DNA of 34,966 bases from Desulfosarcina cetonica JCM 12296 (GCF_001311845.1 NZ_BBCC01000046.1:1-34966); one strand, 5' to 3'; positions 1 to 8,131 are shown, numbered from the stretch's first letter. The notes: generated from the sequence alone by a model not told the origin. Numbers and translations: made by a program.

Positions 1-1002
1 GGTAAAAGGCGTGGTGTCGTAAGGGTAGATCACCTTCATGCCCGGAGGAAAATAACGGCTCATCTCCTTGAGCTTTTCCTTGACATTCTTGGCCGTTTCC
101 AGGGCATTGGCGCCGGCCTCCTGGCGGATGGCCATGGCTGCGGAGGCTTTGCCATTGTAGTTAGCCACGATGTCGTAGCGTTCGGTTCCCAGTTCCGTGC
201 GGCCGATATCCCTGATGCGGACCACCGATCCATCGGCATTGGTACGGATGGGAATGGCGGCGAACTCATCCGGGGTCTTCAGCAGATGCTGGACCACAAT
301 GGCCGTGTTCAGGCGCTGGCCCTTAACTGCCGGAGCACCGCCGAACTGACCGGCGGAGACCTCGACGTTGTAGTCCTGAAGCGCCAGGATAACATCTTCC
401 ATGGTCAGTTGATAATTGGTCAGCTTGTCGGGATCGATCCAGACCCGGATGGCATACTGGGAACCGAAATTTTCGACTTCACCCACCCCCGGTACCCGGG
501 ACAGGATTTTTTCCAGATTGGACTGGGCATAATCCCGCAGATCCAGGCCGTCCATGCTGCCGTCCTCGGAGATCAGCCCCACAATCATCATATAATTTTT
601 GGTGGATTTGCTGACCTTGACCCCCTGTCGCTGGACCACATCGGGCAGGCTGGCCATGGCAAGCTGCAGCTTGTTCTGTACTTTGGACCAGGCGAGATCC
701 GGATCGGTCCCCGGAGCAAAGGTCAGCTCAATGCGGGATGAGCCGGACGATGAACTGTTGCCGGAGAGGTATAGCATACCGCCCAAACCGGTCATTTTCT
801 GCTCAATGATCTGGGTCACGGTATTTTCAACGGTCTCGGCCGAAGCCCCGGGGTAATACGAATCAATGGCAATGGACGGCGGGGCGATCGACGGGTTCTG
901 GGATATGGGCAGGTTGTAGATCGCCAGTATGCCGACGGTCATAATGATGATGGCGATGACCCAGGCAAATACCGGACGCTTCAGAAAAAATCGGGATAAC
1001 AT
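1..1002 (-). CDS. RND-family efflux pump inner-membrane subunit (HAE1/AcrB-like), N-terminal part
   Basis: The minus frame is open from an ATG at 1002 to the window edge, giving about 334 N-terminal residues of a protein that normally has about 1,030-1,050. It begins MLSRFFLKRPVFAWVIAI, the usual first transmembrane helix of AcrB/MexB-type pumps, then PISQNPSIAPPSI and YPGASAETVENTV, which are hallmark porter-domain segments. The family exports hydrophobic compounds from the periplasm and inner membrane in exchange for protons, as a trimer with an adaptor and an outer-membrane channel. Its ATG overlaps the adaptor's stop by one base (TGATG), so the two are translationally coupled. The outer-membrane component and the C-terminus lie outside the window. 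Substrate is unknown. The link to the aromatic-degradation cluster (solvent or intermediate efflux) is inference from the shared locus. Confidence 0.93.
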   Translation of the reverse strand, partial: MLSRFFLKRPVFAWVIAIIIMTVGILAIYNLPISQNPSIAPPSIAIDSYYPGASAETVENTVTQIIEQKMTGLGGMLYLSGNSSSSGSSRIELTFAPGTDPDLAWSKVQNKLQLAMASLPDVVQRQGVKVSKSTKNYMMIVGLISEDGSMDGLDLRDYAQSNLEKILSRVPGVGEVENFGSQYAIRVWIDPDKLTNYQLTMEDVILALQDYNVEVSAGQFGGAPAVKGQRLNTAIVVQHLLKTPDEFAAIPIRTNADGSVVRIRDIGRTELGTERYDIVANYNGKASAAMAIRQEAGANALETAKNVKEKLKEMSRYFPPGMKVIYPYDTTPFT

Positions 1003-2345
1003 CAGGCACCTCCATCTTTAGGCCCTATCGGCTGGGCGTCCGGTTCGGCCGCAGGCCCGGGTTCGGATGCTCCTGCATTAAAAGGGGTGGGCTTTACTAT
1101 TGTACCGGGTTGTAACATCATCATTCCCTCGACAATTACCCGATCTCCGGGATTAAGGCCTGATGAGACCAGCCATTTGTCGCCGATGGCGCGGTCAAGG
1201 GTGAGCATTCGCGACTCGACCTTGTTTTTCGCATCGACAACCAACGCAACCGGATTTCCCTTGTGATCACGCGATACGCCCTGTTGGGGTATCAGGATGG
1301 CCTGATTTTTTACTCCTTCTTTGATCACCGCCCGAACGAACATGCCCGGCAGGAGAACTCCGTCGGGATTGGGGATAACCACCCTCAAGATGACCGAGCC
1401 GGTCGTCGGATCCACCGTTACTTCGCTGAATTGCAGTATCCCGTCCCGTGGGTAAACCGTGTCGTCTTCCAGGAAGAGCTTGACCTTTTGCTGATCCGCC
1501 CCGTTTTGGTCCAGATGTCCGTCTTTCACTCGTTTCTTCAGACGCAGCAACTCGGTGGTGGATTGCGGAACGTCCATATAAATGGGATCGAGCTGTTGAA
1601 TGGTAGCCATTGCCGTCGATTGATAGGCTGTCAGTATGGCCCCCTCTGTTACACTGGACCTTCCGATACGACCGGAAATGGGGGCGGTAACCTTGGTGTA
1701 TCCCAGGTTGATACGCGCCGTTTTCAGCGCTGCTTGCGCCTGCTCGATGGTCGCCTCGGTTACTGCCACCGCTTCACGGCTGCTTTCCACCTGCGCCTCG
1801 GCGGCCCGTAGTGTGGCTTCGGCCGCCTTGGCCTCGGTCACGGCTTGGTCGCGTTGGATGGTGGAAACCACTTTCTCTTTATATGACGCCTCATATCGTT
1901 GGCGATTCGTTCGGGCGAGTTCCAGGGTGACTTGCAGCCGCGCCACATCGGCGATACTCGCCTTCAGGGCCGCCCGTGCCTGGTCGGCGGTTTTCCGCAT
2001 GGCCGATAGATTTGCCGCGGCATTGTCGGCGGACGCCTGAAAGGGATCGGGGTCGATCCGGTAAAGTACCTGGCCGGCCTTGACATCGGAGCCTTCCGTG
2101 AACAGGCGTTTCTGAAGCAGGCCGCTGACCTGGGGCCGGATCTCTGCAATGCGGTAAGCTGACGTACGGCCCGGCAATTCAGTGGTCAGCGTGACCTTTT
2201 GAAATTGTACAGTCACCGTGGATACTTCAGGAATAGATGGCGGTGGCGGGGTTTGTTGTTTGAGGTCGCAACTGACTGTAAAAAAAACGAACGGCAGAAT
2301 TGCCGTCAATAAAGTCGCGGGTATCATCTGATTGAGACGCAGCAT
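1002..2345 (-). CDS. RND efflux periplasmic adaptor lipoprotein (MexA/AcrA family)
   Basis: A 447-aa membrane-fusion protein. The N-terminus has a hydrophobic signal ending in a lipobox (FTVSC, then D), so it is probably lipid-anchored. Residues about 45-100 carry the first half of the barrel-sandwich domain (VTLTTELPGRTSAYRIAEI, VSGLLQKRLFTEGSDVKAG), followed by a long alpha-helical hairpin rich in Ala/Gln/Glu (about 100-210), the second lipoyl half (YTKVTAPISGRIGRS) and the beta-barrel and membrane-proximal domains. It bridges the inner-membrane pump and an outer-membrane channel. An AGGAG motif lies 11-12 bases upstream of the ATG. The stop overlaps the pump start. It is probably in one transcript with the two small genes upstream (2448-3328), with about 100 bp between. 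Confidence 0.93.
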   Translation of the reverse strand: MLRLNQMIPATLLTAILPFVFFTVSCDLKQQTPPPPSIPEVSTVTVQFQKVTLTTELPGRTSAYRIAEIRPQVSGLLQKRLFTEGSDVKAGQVLYRIDPDPFQASADNAAANLSAMRKTADQARAALKASIADVARLQVTLELARTNRQRYEASYKEKVVSTIQRDQAVTEAKAAEATLRAAEAQVESSREAVAVTEATIEQAQAALKTARINLGYTKVTAPISGRIGRSSVTEGAILTAYQSTAMATIQQLDPIYMDVPQSTTELLRLKKRVKDGHLDQNGADQQKVKLFLEDDTVYPRDGILQFSEVTVDPTTGSVILRVVIPNPDGVLLPGMFVRAVIKEGVKNQAILIPQQGVSRDHKGNPVALVVDAKNKVESRMLTLDRAIGDKWLVSSGLNPGDRVIVEGMMMLQPGTIVKPTPFNAGASEPGPAAEPDAQPIGPKDGGA

Positions 2346-2447
2346 CGGTGTTTTTTTCTCCTGTTGATGAATCTAACCATCTGTCTTGAATTGGATTGTT
2401 AAATAAACTTTTAAATTCAGTTTGTTGTTGCGACTTTAGTAAGTCTG

Positions 2448-3026
2448 TTACGTGTCCATTCTGTCGCTTATTTCATTAAATAGGTCTGTGCCCGTGGCAT
2501 ATTCCCGAAAAGTCGCCAGGATATCCAAAAACAAATTCTTTTCACTCTGGCTGAACCGGCCGGATATCTCGTAAGGGTATTCCCTGACTGAGCTGGAAGC
2601 GATATCCAGACATGCAAAAAGAATGTTTTTCAGCAATTTGCGGTCATAGGCCCTTCCCGGTGTGTGCATCCGGACAGGGCCGATACAATGTCGGATTTTC
2701 TTTAACAATCCCGGTTTCGGCTGGCGAATCAGGAAGCGTTGGGCAAACTGTATGGCGTCGGACAGGCGAATTATTTTGTATCCTGCCATCTGGTTAATAT
2801 GCTCGACATGCTTATGGATCCAAATCTTGAGGATAACCAATTCACCCGGCTGTATCTTCCCATCCGCCCAAATCATTTCAATAAGAGGCACCAAGTCGAT
2901 CAGATAGATTTTTTCATTTTCTATTCCCAGGCTCGCAAGAAAATCTAATGCCTCTTGCCGGTCTAATGCGTTGTTTTGGTTTGCGGACCATAATTGGAGG
3001 GGGTTTGTCTCTTTGAATGGCTTCAA
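2448..3026 (-). CDS. TerB-like domain protein of unknown function
   Basis: 192 aa. Residues about 40-75 (LIDLVPLIEMIWADGKIQP, followed by GELVILK) resemble the acidic helical repeat of TerB/DjlA-type domains, which has a pattern of hydrophobics, ADG and E. There is no signal peptide or membrane segment, so it is probably cytoplasmic. The start is a TTG that overlaps the TGA of the preceding 101-aa gene (TTGA), with GAGGTG placed 5 bases upstream; the next Met is about 50 codons in and would remove the start of the domain. The gene sits between the 101-aa gene and the efflux adaptor, downstream of a strong sigma-54 promoter candidate. TerB-like proteins have metal-binding and membrane-stress roles in other systems, but no function can be assigned here. 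The family call is by eye. Confidence 0.72.
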   Translation of the reverse strand: MKPFKETNPLQLWSANQNNALDRQEALDFLASLGIENEKIYLIDLVPLIEMIWADGKIQPGELVILKIWIHKHVEHINQMAGYKIIRLSDAIQFAQRFLIRQPKPGLLKKIRHCIGPVRMHTPGRAYDRKLLKNILFACLDIASSSVREYPYEISGRFSQSEKNLFLDILATFREYATGTDLFNEISDRMDT

Positions 3027-3328
3027 TGGGCCACCTCGTCATCGAAAAGACTGAATTCATATTTCCATGTGGTATGGTAGATCTGCCCGAATTCTGAAAA
3101 TGCAGCCGCCAGTTGAAGCCCCAATGGACTCTTGCCCCCTTGTTTTTTTTCGTTATGCCAGGTAATTATGATGGCTAAATCGTTCTCCAAAGTATGATTT
3201 CGAAAGAGCCGCGCACCTTTCAACCGCTCAATTCCTATTGGTAAAGAAAGCTGCCGAAAGGCTGCCAAGGCTTGCGCTTTGTCCTGATGGGAATGCGTCC
3301 GCAAGTGAATGATTTCAATCCAATCCAT
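3023..3328 (-). CDS. Small conserved-looking protein, possible ABM-like ferredoxin fold
   Basis: 101 aa, first gene of the efflux operon. The layout is an N-terminal strand (DWIEIIHLR), a helix (DKAQALAAFRQL), a hydrophobic strand (NDLAIIITW), an amphipathic helix (PLGLQLAAAFSEFGQI) and a final strand (YHTTWKYEF). This beta-alpha-beta-beta-alpha-beta order resembles dimeric alpha/beta-barrel (antibiotic-biosynthesis-monooxygenase-like) proteins. I do not recognise the family. It overlaps the TerB-like gene by four bases, so the two are translationally coupled. The ATG at 3328 lies about 35 bases downstream of the predicted start point of the sigma-54 promoter at 3374-3389. It may correspond to one of the uncharacterised accessory genes downstream of bssE in denitrifiers, but I cannot confirm this. 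Confidence 0.7.
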   Translation of the reverse strand: MDWIEIIHLRTHSHQDKAQALAAFRQLSLPIGIERLKGARLFRNHTLENDLAIIITWHNEKKQGGKSPLGLQLAAAFSEFGQIYHTTWKYEFSLFDDEVAH

Positions 3329-3373
3329 AAGCCTGATTTTCGGTAAAGGGTTTAGGTTTTTTGTTCGTTATTA

Positions 3374-3389
3374 AGCCAAAACCGTGCCA
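3374..3389 (-). promoter_or_regulatory. Sigma-54 (-24/-12) promoter for the 101-aa/TerB-like/RND operon
   Basis: On the minus strand the sequence is TGGCACGGTTTTGGCT. Against TGGCAC-N5-TTGCW it matches all six -24 bases and four of five -12 bases, with the essential GG and GC exactly 10 bases apart. The predicted transcription start is near 3362, about 35 bases before the ATG at 3328. A sigma-54 activator gene starts divergently about 150 bp away. Confidence 0.75.
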
Positions 3390-3533
3390 CTTGTTTTTAT
3401 CTACTATGTCAGGATGTTATATTTATTGCGAGATTTTTAACTGTTATATTAAAAAGGTTTCTGGCATATTTGGTAGGTTGATATCCAACATTCTGTTAAA
3501 TATGGTAGTGGTTTGCATGGATGGGAATTGAAA

Positions 3534-5108
3534 ATGGTGGATGAAAACGAATTCTTTCGGCAGGCAACCTTACGGATTTCCAGCAGTCTGAAGAGTGAGA
3601 CGGCTTTGCAGCGGTCTATGGCCTACCTGGAACAATACATGCCTGTTTCCGGTATGTTTTTCGCGCTATACGATCCCCAGCTAAATGTGACAAGAATGCT
3701 GTCCTTTGTATGGCCATCCAATATTTCCCACCCGAATAAAACCCTTGTCGTTCCAAAGGAGTATTGGGGGTGGATGAAAAATCAGTGGTCCAATCTGGAA
3801 AAGATTAAGATTACAAATGATATCAGCAAGGAAGAGGAACCGATACGGCGGATATTTGCCCCACTTTGGCCGAATGACACGTCTCATATAACGATGGCTT
3901 TGCGGTTGGATGAAATGCGACTTGGCATTCTGGGAATCTTCGTGGAAGGCAAAAATCGCTATAACGAATCCCATGCCCATCTGATCTCCCTGCTTCACGA
4001 GCCGTTCGCCATTGCTATTTCCAATATTTTGCAGCACCAGGAAATATTGAGACTTAAGGACATTTTAGCCGACGATAACAGCTATCTTCGGAAAGAATTG
4101 ATGGCGATGACCGGAAAAACCATCATCGGAGCAGACTTTGGATTGCGAGGCGTGATGGAGATGGTTTCACAGGTCGCACCGTTGAACAGCCCGGTACTGC
4201 TATTGGGGGAAACCGGCGTAGGTAAGGAGGTGATCGCCAACGCCATTCATTTCTCATCAAAGCGTAAAGACAACTCTTATATCCGTGTGAATTGTGGTGC
4301 TATCCCGGAGAATCTTATCGACAGTGAATTGTTCGGGCATGAAAAGGGGGCATTTACCGGAGCGATTTCAAGCAAACGGGGGCGTTTCGAACGCGCCAAC
4401 ACCGGAACGATTTTTCTCGATGAGGTGGGGGAATTGCCTCCGGCCGCCCAGGTGCGCCTGCTGCGGGTCATTCAGCAGCGTGAGATTGAACGCGTGGGGG
4501 GGGCCGAGACCCTTCCGGTGGATGTCCGCATCATCAGCGCCACCCACCAGAACCTGGAGGAAATGGTAAAATCCGGCACGTTCCGCGAAGATCTGTTTTA
4601 TCGGCTGAACGTTTTTCCCATCACGATTCCTCCCCTGCGCTACCGTGCAGATGACATTCCGGCCCTGGTCAGCCATTTTCTGGAGCATAAATCACGAGAA
4701 TTGGGAATCGACCGCTTGCCCGTCATTTCCCAAGAGACGATGGAAGACCTTCAGTCCTATCCGTGGCCGGGAAACGTCCGCGAACTCGAGAATTTCGTCG
4801 AGCGGGCGCTGATTCAGGGACGCGTGGAAAATACGTTGGACAAATTATCTTTCCGTGATGCGGCCGCGCCGGGGACAACCATGGCCCATTCGAAAGCAAG
4901 CCCCCTGGATGACAACCTGCCATCCATGGATGAGGCCATTGCATCCCATATCCGAATGGCGCTTGCCAAGACACGGGGAAAGATAGAGGGTGACGACGGC
5001 GCCGCCAGATTGCTTAAAATCCATCCCAGCACCTTGCGCGGGCGTATGCGCAAGCTGGGGATTCCCTATGGAAGAAACAGGACGATGAACCAAATCCCAA
5101 ATCCTTAA
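3534..5108 (+). CDS. Sigma-54-dependent enhancer-binding transcriptional activator
   Basis: 524 aa from the ATG at 3534, which has GGGA seven bases upstream; a TTG at 3513 would add seven residues. Residues about 5-170 form a GAF-like sensory domain with no receiver domain and no obvious V4R (XylR-type) motif. Residues about 195-435 are the AAA+ domain: Walker A GETGVGKE (225-232), the sigma-54 contact loop GAFTGA (272-277), Walker B GTIFLDEVGE (291-300) and the WPGNVREL segment (411-418). Residues about 465-510 are a Fis-type helix-turn-helix. It remodels sigma-54 RNA polymerase at -24/-12 promoters. It lies convergent to the VWA end of the bss operon and divergent from the efflux operon, both with -24/-12 candidates. 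The natural regulator role, sensing an aromatic substrate or fumarate adduct, is inference. Confidence 0.95.
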   Translation: MVDENEFFRQATLRISSSLKSETALQRSMAYLEQYMPVSGMFFALYDPQLNVTRMLSFVWPSNISHPNKTLVVPKEYWGWMKNQWSNLEKIKITNDISKEEEPIRRIFAPLWPNDTSHITMALRLDEMRLGILGIFVEGKNRYNESHAHLISLLHEPFAIAISNILQHQEILRLKDILADDNSYLRKELMAMTGKTIIGADFGLRGVMEMVSQVAPLNSPVLLLGETGVGKEVIANAIHFSSKRKDNSYIRVNCGAIPENLIDSELFGHEKGAFTGAISSKRGRFERANTGTIFLDEVGELPPAAQVRLLRVIQQREIERVGGAETLPVDVRIISATHQNLEEMVKSGTFREDLFYRLNVFPITIPPLRYRADDIPALVSHFLEHKSRELGIDRLPVISQETMEDLQSYPWPGNVRELENFVERALIQGRVENTLDKLSFRDAAAPGTTMAHSKASPLDDNLPSMDEAIASHIRMALAKTRGKIEGDDGAARLLKIHPSTLRGRMRKLGIPYGRNRTMNQIPNP

Positions 5109-5128
5109 ACAGGGCCGCAAACCGCTTG

Positions 5129-5143
5129 AAGCCGACGGCTTTT
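5129..5143 (+). terminator. Weak intrinsic terminator candidate after the sigma-54 activator
   Basis: AAGCC, a three-base loop (GAC), then GGCTT, running into TTTT. The stem is only five base pairs. It sits 20 bases after the activator's stop and overlaps the end of the convergent VWA gene. Confidence 0.3.
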
Positions 5144-6824
5144 AAGCAGCACAATTGCAGTGATTCATCAGGCTTCTGAAAAAACGGGGGATCGCCTGGA
5201 TATTGTCCGCAAATTCGACATGCTGGCCATACTCTTGCTTTAGGGCCTGCTTGGCCGATGGGCTGCAACCGATACCCAGGGTCAGCAGGTTGACTTTCTT
5301 TTTCTTGCAAAAGGCAACGGCTTCGGCAACACCGCAACCCCAATTGGAAGCGCCGTCGGTAATATGGATGATGATGGGAAAGTTCTGAATTTTCTTCATG
5401 CTGAGAACAGTGGCGATGATCGCTTCACCGGATGCGGTTTTCCCGTTCGGAAAAACGGTAAAAAACATTCCGGAATGGTAAAGTTCGGTTATCCGGCATG
5501 TGTTTTTTACCTCATTGTAGCCGATCACCCGGGCGTTTTGATTGAACTCTTTGATCGCGGCGAATAGGGTTTGGAAGATGGTTTGCGCCTGATCCCATTT
5601 GGCCGGGTCGGACATGGAGCCCGTGCAGTCCAGCAGCAGGATAATGTTATGACTCAGGGCAAATACGTTTTTTTTCAGCATGAAGACATTGCCCGTTGTC
5701 TGGGATCGATACAATCTGCGCCCGTCGATTTTGCCGGTTTTAAGGCCCCGGTTGTGGATCGTGTCCCGATGGGCGATGGATTGCAACATCACCCGGAGAT
5801 TGTTTAGGAGTTTTTTGTCGACCTTGTACTCCGCCGGCATGGAGATGTCGTTGCCCTCAATTTCGACAACGTCATCCATGTTGGAGACAATGGATTTGAC
5901 TTCCTGGGTATAGCTTAACAAGCCCTTGTTCAGCGTGCGCTCGATCTCTTCCGCATAGCTGATAAGGGTGGACTTGACGGCCTCTTTCTCTTCTTCCTCC
6001 TTTGCAATCTCCTCTTCGTACTTATCGTAAAGCATGAACGGATCGGCGCGATTGCCCGGCCAGAAACGAATATCGGAAAGCAGCGCGTTCCAAATAGAAC
6101 GGTACAGCGCGAGCCGAAAGGCGCCGCGCTCGGAAACCGTGGTTAATTCGGGGCATTCATATTTCAAGGGGCCGATGATCGAATTCAAGCGCGCAAGCGG
6201 TTTGCGGTAGAATTTGCTCAGGCTGGTCCGCTCCGACAAACCGCCCACGGATGAATCGATATATTCTTCTTTATATCGATCCACTTTTCGGTCAGCGGCC
6301 ATCCGCCACCAGATGTGAAGTAGTTCTTCCACCGTTGGGGGGGTGATGAATTGCTTGTATCTTTTCCGCAGCTCCCATTTGCGGTGCTTTTCGGTATACA
6401 AGCCGAGCATGTTTCTGTTGGACAGCAGATCCGCGTAGATTTTTTCAGCCATGTCAAAAAACAGGTTGAATTTAAATTCGTAAATCGGTGGGAGGCCCAA
6501 CTCCTGGAGAATAACGGCTCGGAAACGCTCGCTCCATTCGGTCACCTGATATCCCATATGGATGGCCATGCCAACCGCGATATCCGTTTTCGAGGACGGC
6601 AAGGGGTATTTGCCCATGAAGAACGTGGGGTCAAGGGAAATCCCGTGTTGAATATTCATCCCCGACCATACGATATCGCCGACGTTTCTTCCAACGAAGG
6701 ACAACATCTTTCGAATGCTTTTCAGAACCTTTGCAAGTTCGATGGCTTCCAACGGAGACTTGTCGCGTCGCCAGTATTCCGAGAAGCCGCCTTCTCCGGA
6801 TATATGAAATCGCTCAATTGCCAC
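5142..6824 (-). CDS. VWA-domain protein, partner of the adjacent MoxR ATPase (NorD/CbbO-like)
   Basis: 560 aa from a GTG at 6824 with AGGGGAC upstream; the next in-frame Met is about 40 codons on. Residues 1-390 are helical and lack a recognised domain, with a Glu-rich segment at 268-282. The C-terminal third is a von Willebrand A domain: hydrophobic strand IILLLD (394-399), MIDAS motif D-C-T-G-S-M (399-404, with Thr in place of the first Ser), Thr463 and a second Asp in ITDGAS (490). VWA proteins of this layout pair with MoxR ATPases (NorQ-NorD, CbbQ-CbbO) to remodel or metal-load target enzymes. The gene is 30 bp downstream of the MoxR gene at the end of the bss operon, so the expected client is benzylsuccinate synthase (inference). 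Confidence 0.85.
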   Translation of the reverse strand: MAIERFHISGEGGFSEYWRRDKSPLEAIELAKVLKSIRKMLSFVGRNVGDIVWSGMNIQHGISLDPTFFMGKYPLPSSKTDIAVGMAIHMGYQVTEWSERFRAVILQELGLPPIYEFKFNLFFDMAEKIYADLLSNRNMLGLYTEKHRKWELRKRYKQFITPPTVEELLHIWWRMAADRKVDRYKEEYIDSSVGGLSERTSLSKFYRKPLARLNSIIGPLKYECPELTTVSERGAFRLALYRSIWNALLSDIRFWPGNRADPFMLYDKYEEEIAKEEEEKEAVKSTLISYAEEIERTLNKGLLSYTQEVKSIVSNMDDVVEIEGNDISMPAEYKVDKKLLNNLRVMLQSIAHRDTIHNRGLKTGKIDGRRLYRSQTTGNVFMLKKNVFALSHNIILLLDCTGSMSDPAKWDQAQTIFQTLFAAIKEFNQNARVIGYNEVKNTCRITELYHSGMFFTVFPNGKTASGEAIIATVLSMKKIQNFPIIIHITDGASNWGCGVAEAVAFCKKKKVNLLTLGIGCSPSAKQALKQEYGQHVEFADNIQAIPRFFRSLMNHCNCAA

Positions 6825-6854
6825 GGTCGTGCGTCCCCTTTGTTGTCGGTATTG

Positions 6855-7766
6855 CTAAGCGTGCTGTGAACAGGCCATTTTCTCTTCCGGCGGATTCTCG
6901 GCAAGCGGCCTTGATTCGCCTTTCAACAATACGTCCCGGGTATAAAGGAGGTATTCGGTTTCTCCCATTTCCAGATACCCCTTTTCCATATGCAGCGATA
7001 TCAACAGGGATTCGAGGGCTTCCTTGTTGGTTTGAACGCTGTTCGAAATCGCCTCGGCCAGAGTGGCGCCGACCGATACCATTTCGGCAATCATCAAGGT
7101 GGTCCGGGTGGATATTTCCGTGAGGAGGGTCGGGTTGCTTCTCAGGGCGTTCGCGATATCGATAATATCGTCGGCTTGCTTACCGGTGATGCCGGTTTTG
7201 TTGATCAGGATCTCCCGCTCCACTTCATTGGGGAGGTAATCCATCAACATCAGGTAAAAGCGATCCCTCAGGGCGGCGTCCAGCAGCTCCGTTCCGATAA
7301 ATTCGTCGCCTTCATTCAGTGTTGCAAAAAACACCACCCCCGGCGCAACCTTTAGCAGCCCGAGTTCATCCATCCACACCTGTCGATCATCGGATAAAAT
7401 CGAAAACAACATATTCAATGCCTTGGGATGCTCCGGCCGGTTGATTTCTTCCAGGTGAATGACACAATTCGGTGTTTGGAGCGCTTGGGGAAACAGAAAC
7501 TGCTTATATTTGGTTTCGCCGCCTTCAAGCGCGTATTCCCCAAACAACTGCCCCGGTTCGGAGAGGATGCCCACCTGAAAGGTTGCCAAGGGGCGCCGAT
7601 GAACGGCTGCGTATTGCTTGACCAGGGAGGACTTTCCACATCCTTGTTTCCCGGCGATCAGGACGTTGACGGGATGTCTTTTTGAAAGCTTCTCGATTTT
7701 GTCGATCGTGCCGAGGACGTTGCTGCTGGCATAATAGTAGGGGTCCTCTTCGGGGATAAAGAGCAT
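6855..7766 (-). CDS. bssE: MoxR-type AAA+ ATPase, BssE-like chaperone
   Basis: 303 aa. Walker A GKQGCGKS (39-46), Walker B VIHLEE (102-107), sensor 1 FFATLNEG (about 146-153) and an arginine-finger region LRDRF (about 166-170) mark a MoxR/NorQ/CbbQ ATPase. BssE proteins in toluene-degrading denitrifiers belong to this class and are proposed to assemble or reactivate benzylsuccinate synthase. Here it follows bssB after a 143-bp gap that contains a strong hairpin, and it precedes its VWA partner. The ATG at 7766 has only a weak upstream ribosome-binding site. A nearby ATG preceded by AAAGGA lies in another frame about 20 bases upstream, so the exact N-terminus is uncertain. The symbol is assigned by position and class. 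Confidence 0.9.
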   Translation of the reverse strand: MLFIPEEDPYYYASSNVLGTIDKIEKLSKRHPVNVLIAGKQGCGKSSLVKQYAAVHRRPLATFQVGILSEPGQLFGEYALEGGETKYKQFLFPQALQTPNCVIHLEEINRPEHPKALNMLFSILSDDRQVWMDELGLLKVAPGVVFFATLNEGDEFIGTELLDAALRDRFYLMLMDYLPNEVEREILINKTGITGKQADDIIDIANALRSNPTLLTEISTRTTLMIAEMVSVGATLAEAISNSVQTNKEALESLLISLHMEKGYLEMGETEYLLYTRDVLLKGESRPLAENPPEEKMACSQHA

Positions 7767-7849
7767 ATTGTCGATTTTTTTTCCATCAGACCATTATCCT
7801 TTGGCATCAGGGCGGCGTCCTTATGCGGTTGTGAGTGTTGGAAGTCGGG

Positions 7850-7886
7850 CTTGGCGCACATTTGCGCTCAGGCAAATGTGCGCAAG
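7850..7886 (-). promoter_or_regulatory. Strong intercistronic hairpin between bssB and bssE
   Basis: GCGCACATTTGC (7854-7865), a six-base loop (GCTCAG) and GCAAATGTGCGC (7872-7883) form a perfect 12-bp stem. CTT/AAG extends it by three pairs beyond a bulged G at 7853. No T-run follows on either strand, so it is not a classical terminator. The position, just downstream of the structural subunits, suggests an mRNA-stabilising or processing element that sets subunit-to-chaperone ratios (inference). Confidence 0.75.
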
Positions 7887-7909
7887 AAGGGGCGGACTGG
7901 ATCAAGCTG

Positions 7910-8131
7910 CTAGACATGCTCCCTGAAGCTGAGCTTGCCTTCCTCGTATCTGGAGCAAGTCATGTTCTGGGCATCGCGAACCCATCTTTTCCAGACAGCG
8001 CCGGCGGCGGTTCGGTTGACCGTGCATTGGCCCTGATTGGGGTCCGTCGGGTCGGGGGTCTCCCATTTGCAGTTTCTGCAAGGCCGGCTTGTATTGTTTT
8101 CCCTGTACATCTGGCTTTTGACGACAGTCAT
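7910..8131 (-). CDS. bssB: Benzylsuccinate synthase beta subunit (small Fe-S protein)
   Basis: 73 aa with four Cys arranged as CRNC, then C in GQC, then C in NMTC. This is the pattern of BssB, which binds a [4Fe-4S] cluster and caps the catalytic subunit in the heterohexamer. The C-terminal segment (SRYEEGKL) also matches what I recall of BssB. AAGGAG lies about seven bases upstream of the ATG. It is 42 bp downstream of bssA, in the canonical C-A-B order. The N-terminal extension of about 17 residues before the first Cys may differ from the denitrifier proteins. The small size makes database matching weak, so the neighbourhood carries much of the call. Confidence 0.85.
   Translation of the reverse strand: MTVVKSQMYRENNTSRPCRNCKWETPDPTDPNQGQCTVNRTAAGAVWKRWVRDAQNMTCSRYEEGKLSFREHV

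Noticed and set aside
7850..7886. Hairpin as a rho-independent terminator
   Set aside because: No T-run on either side, and the bssE-like gene continues in the same direction.
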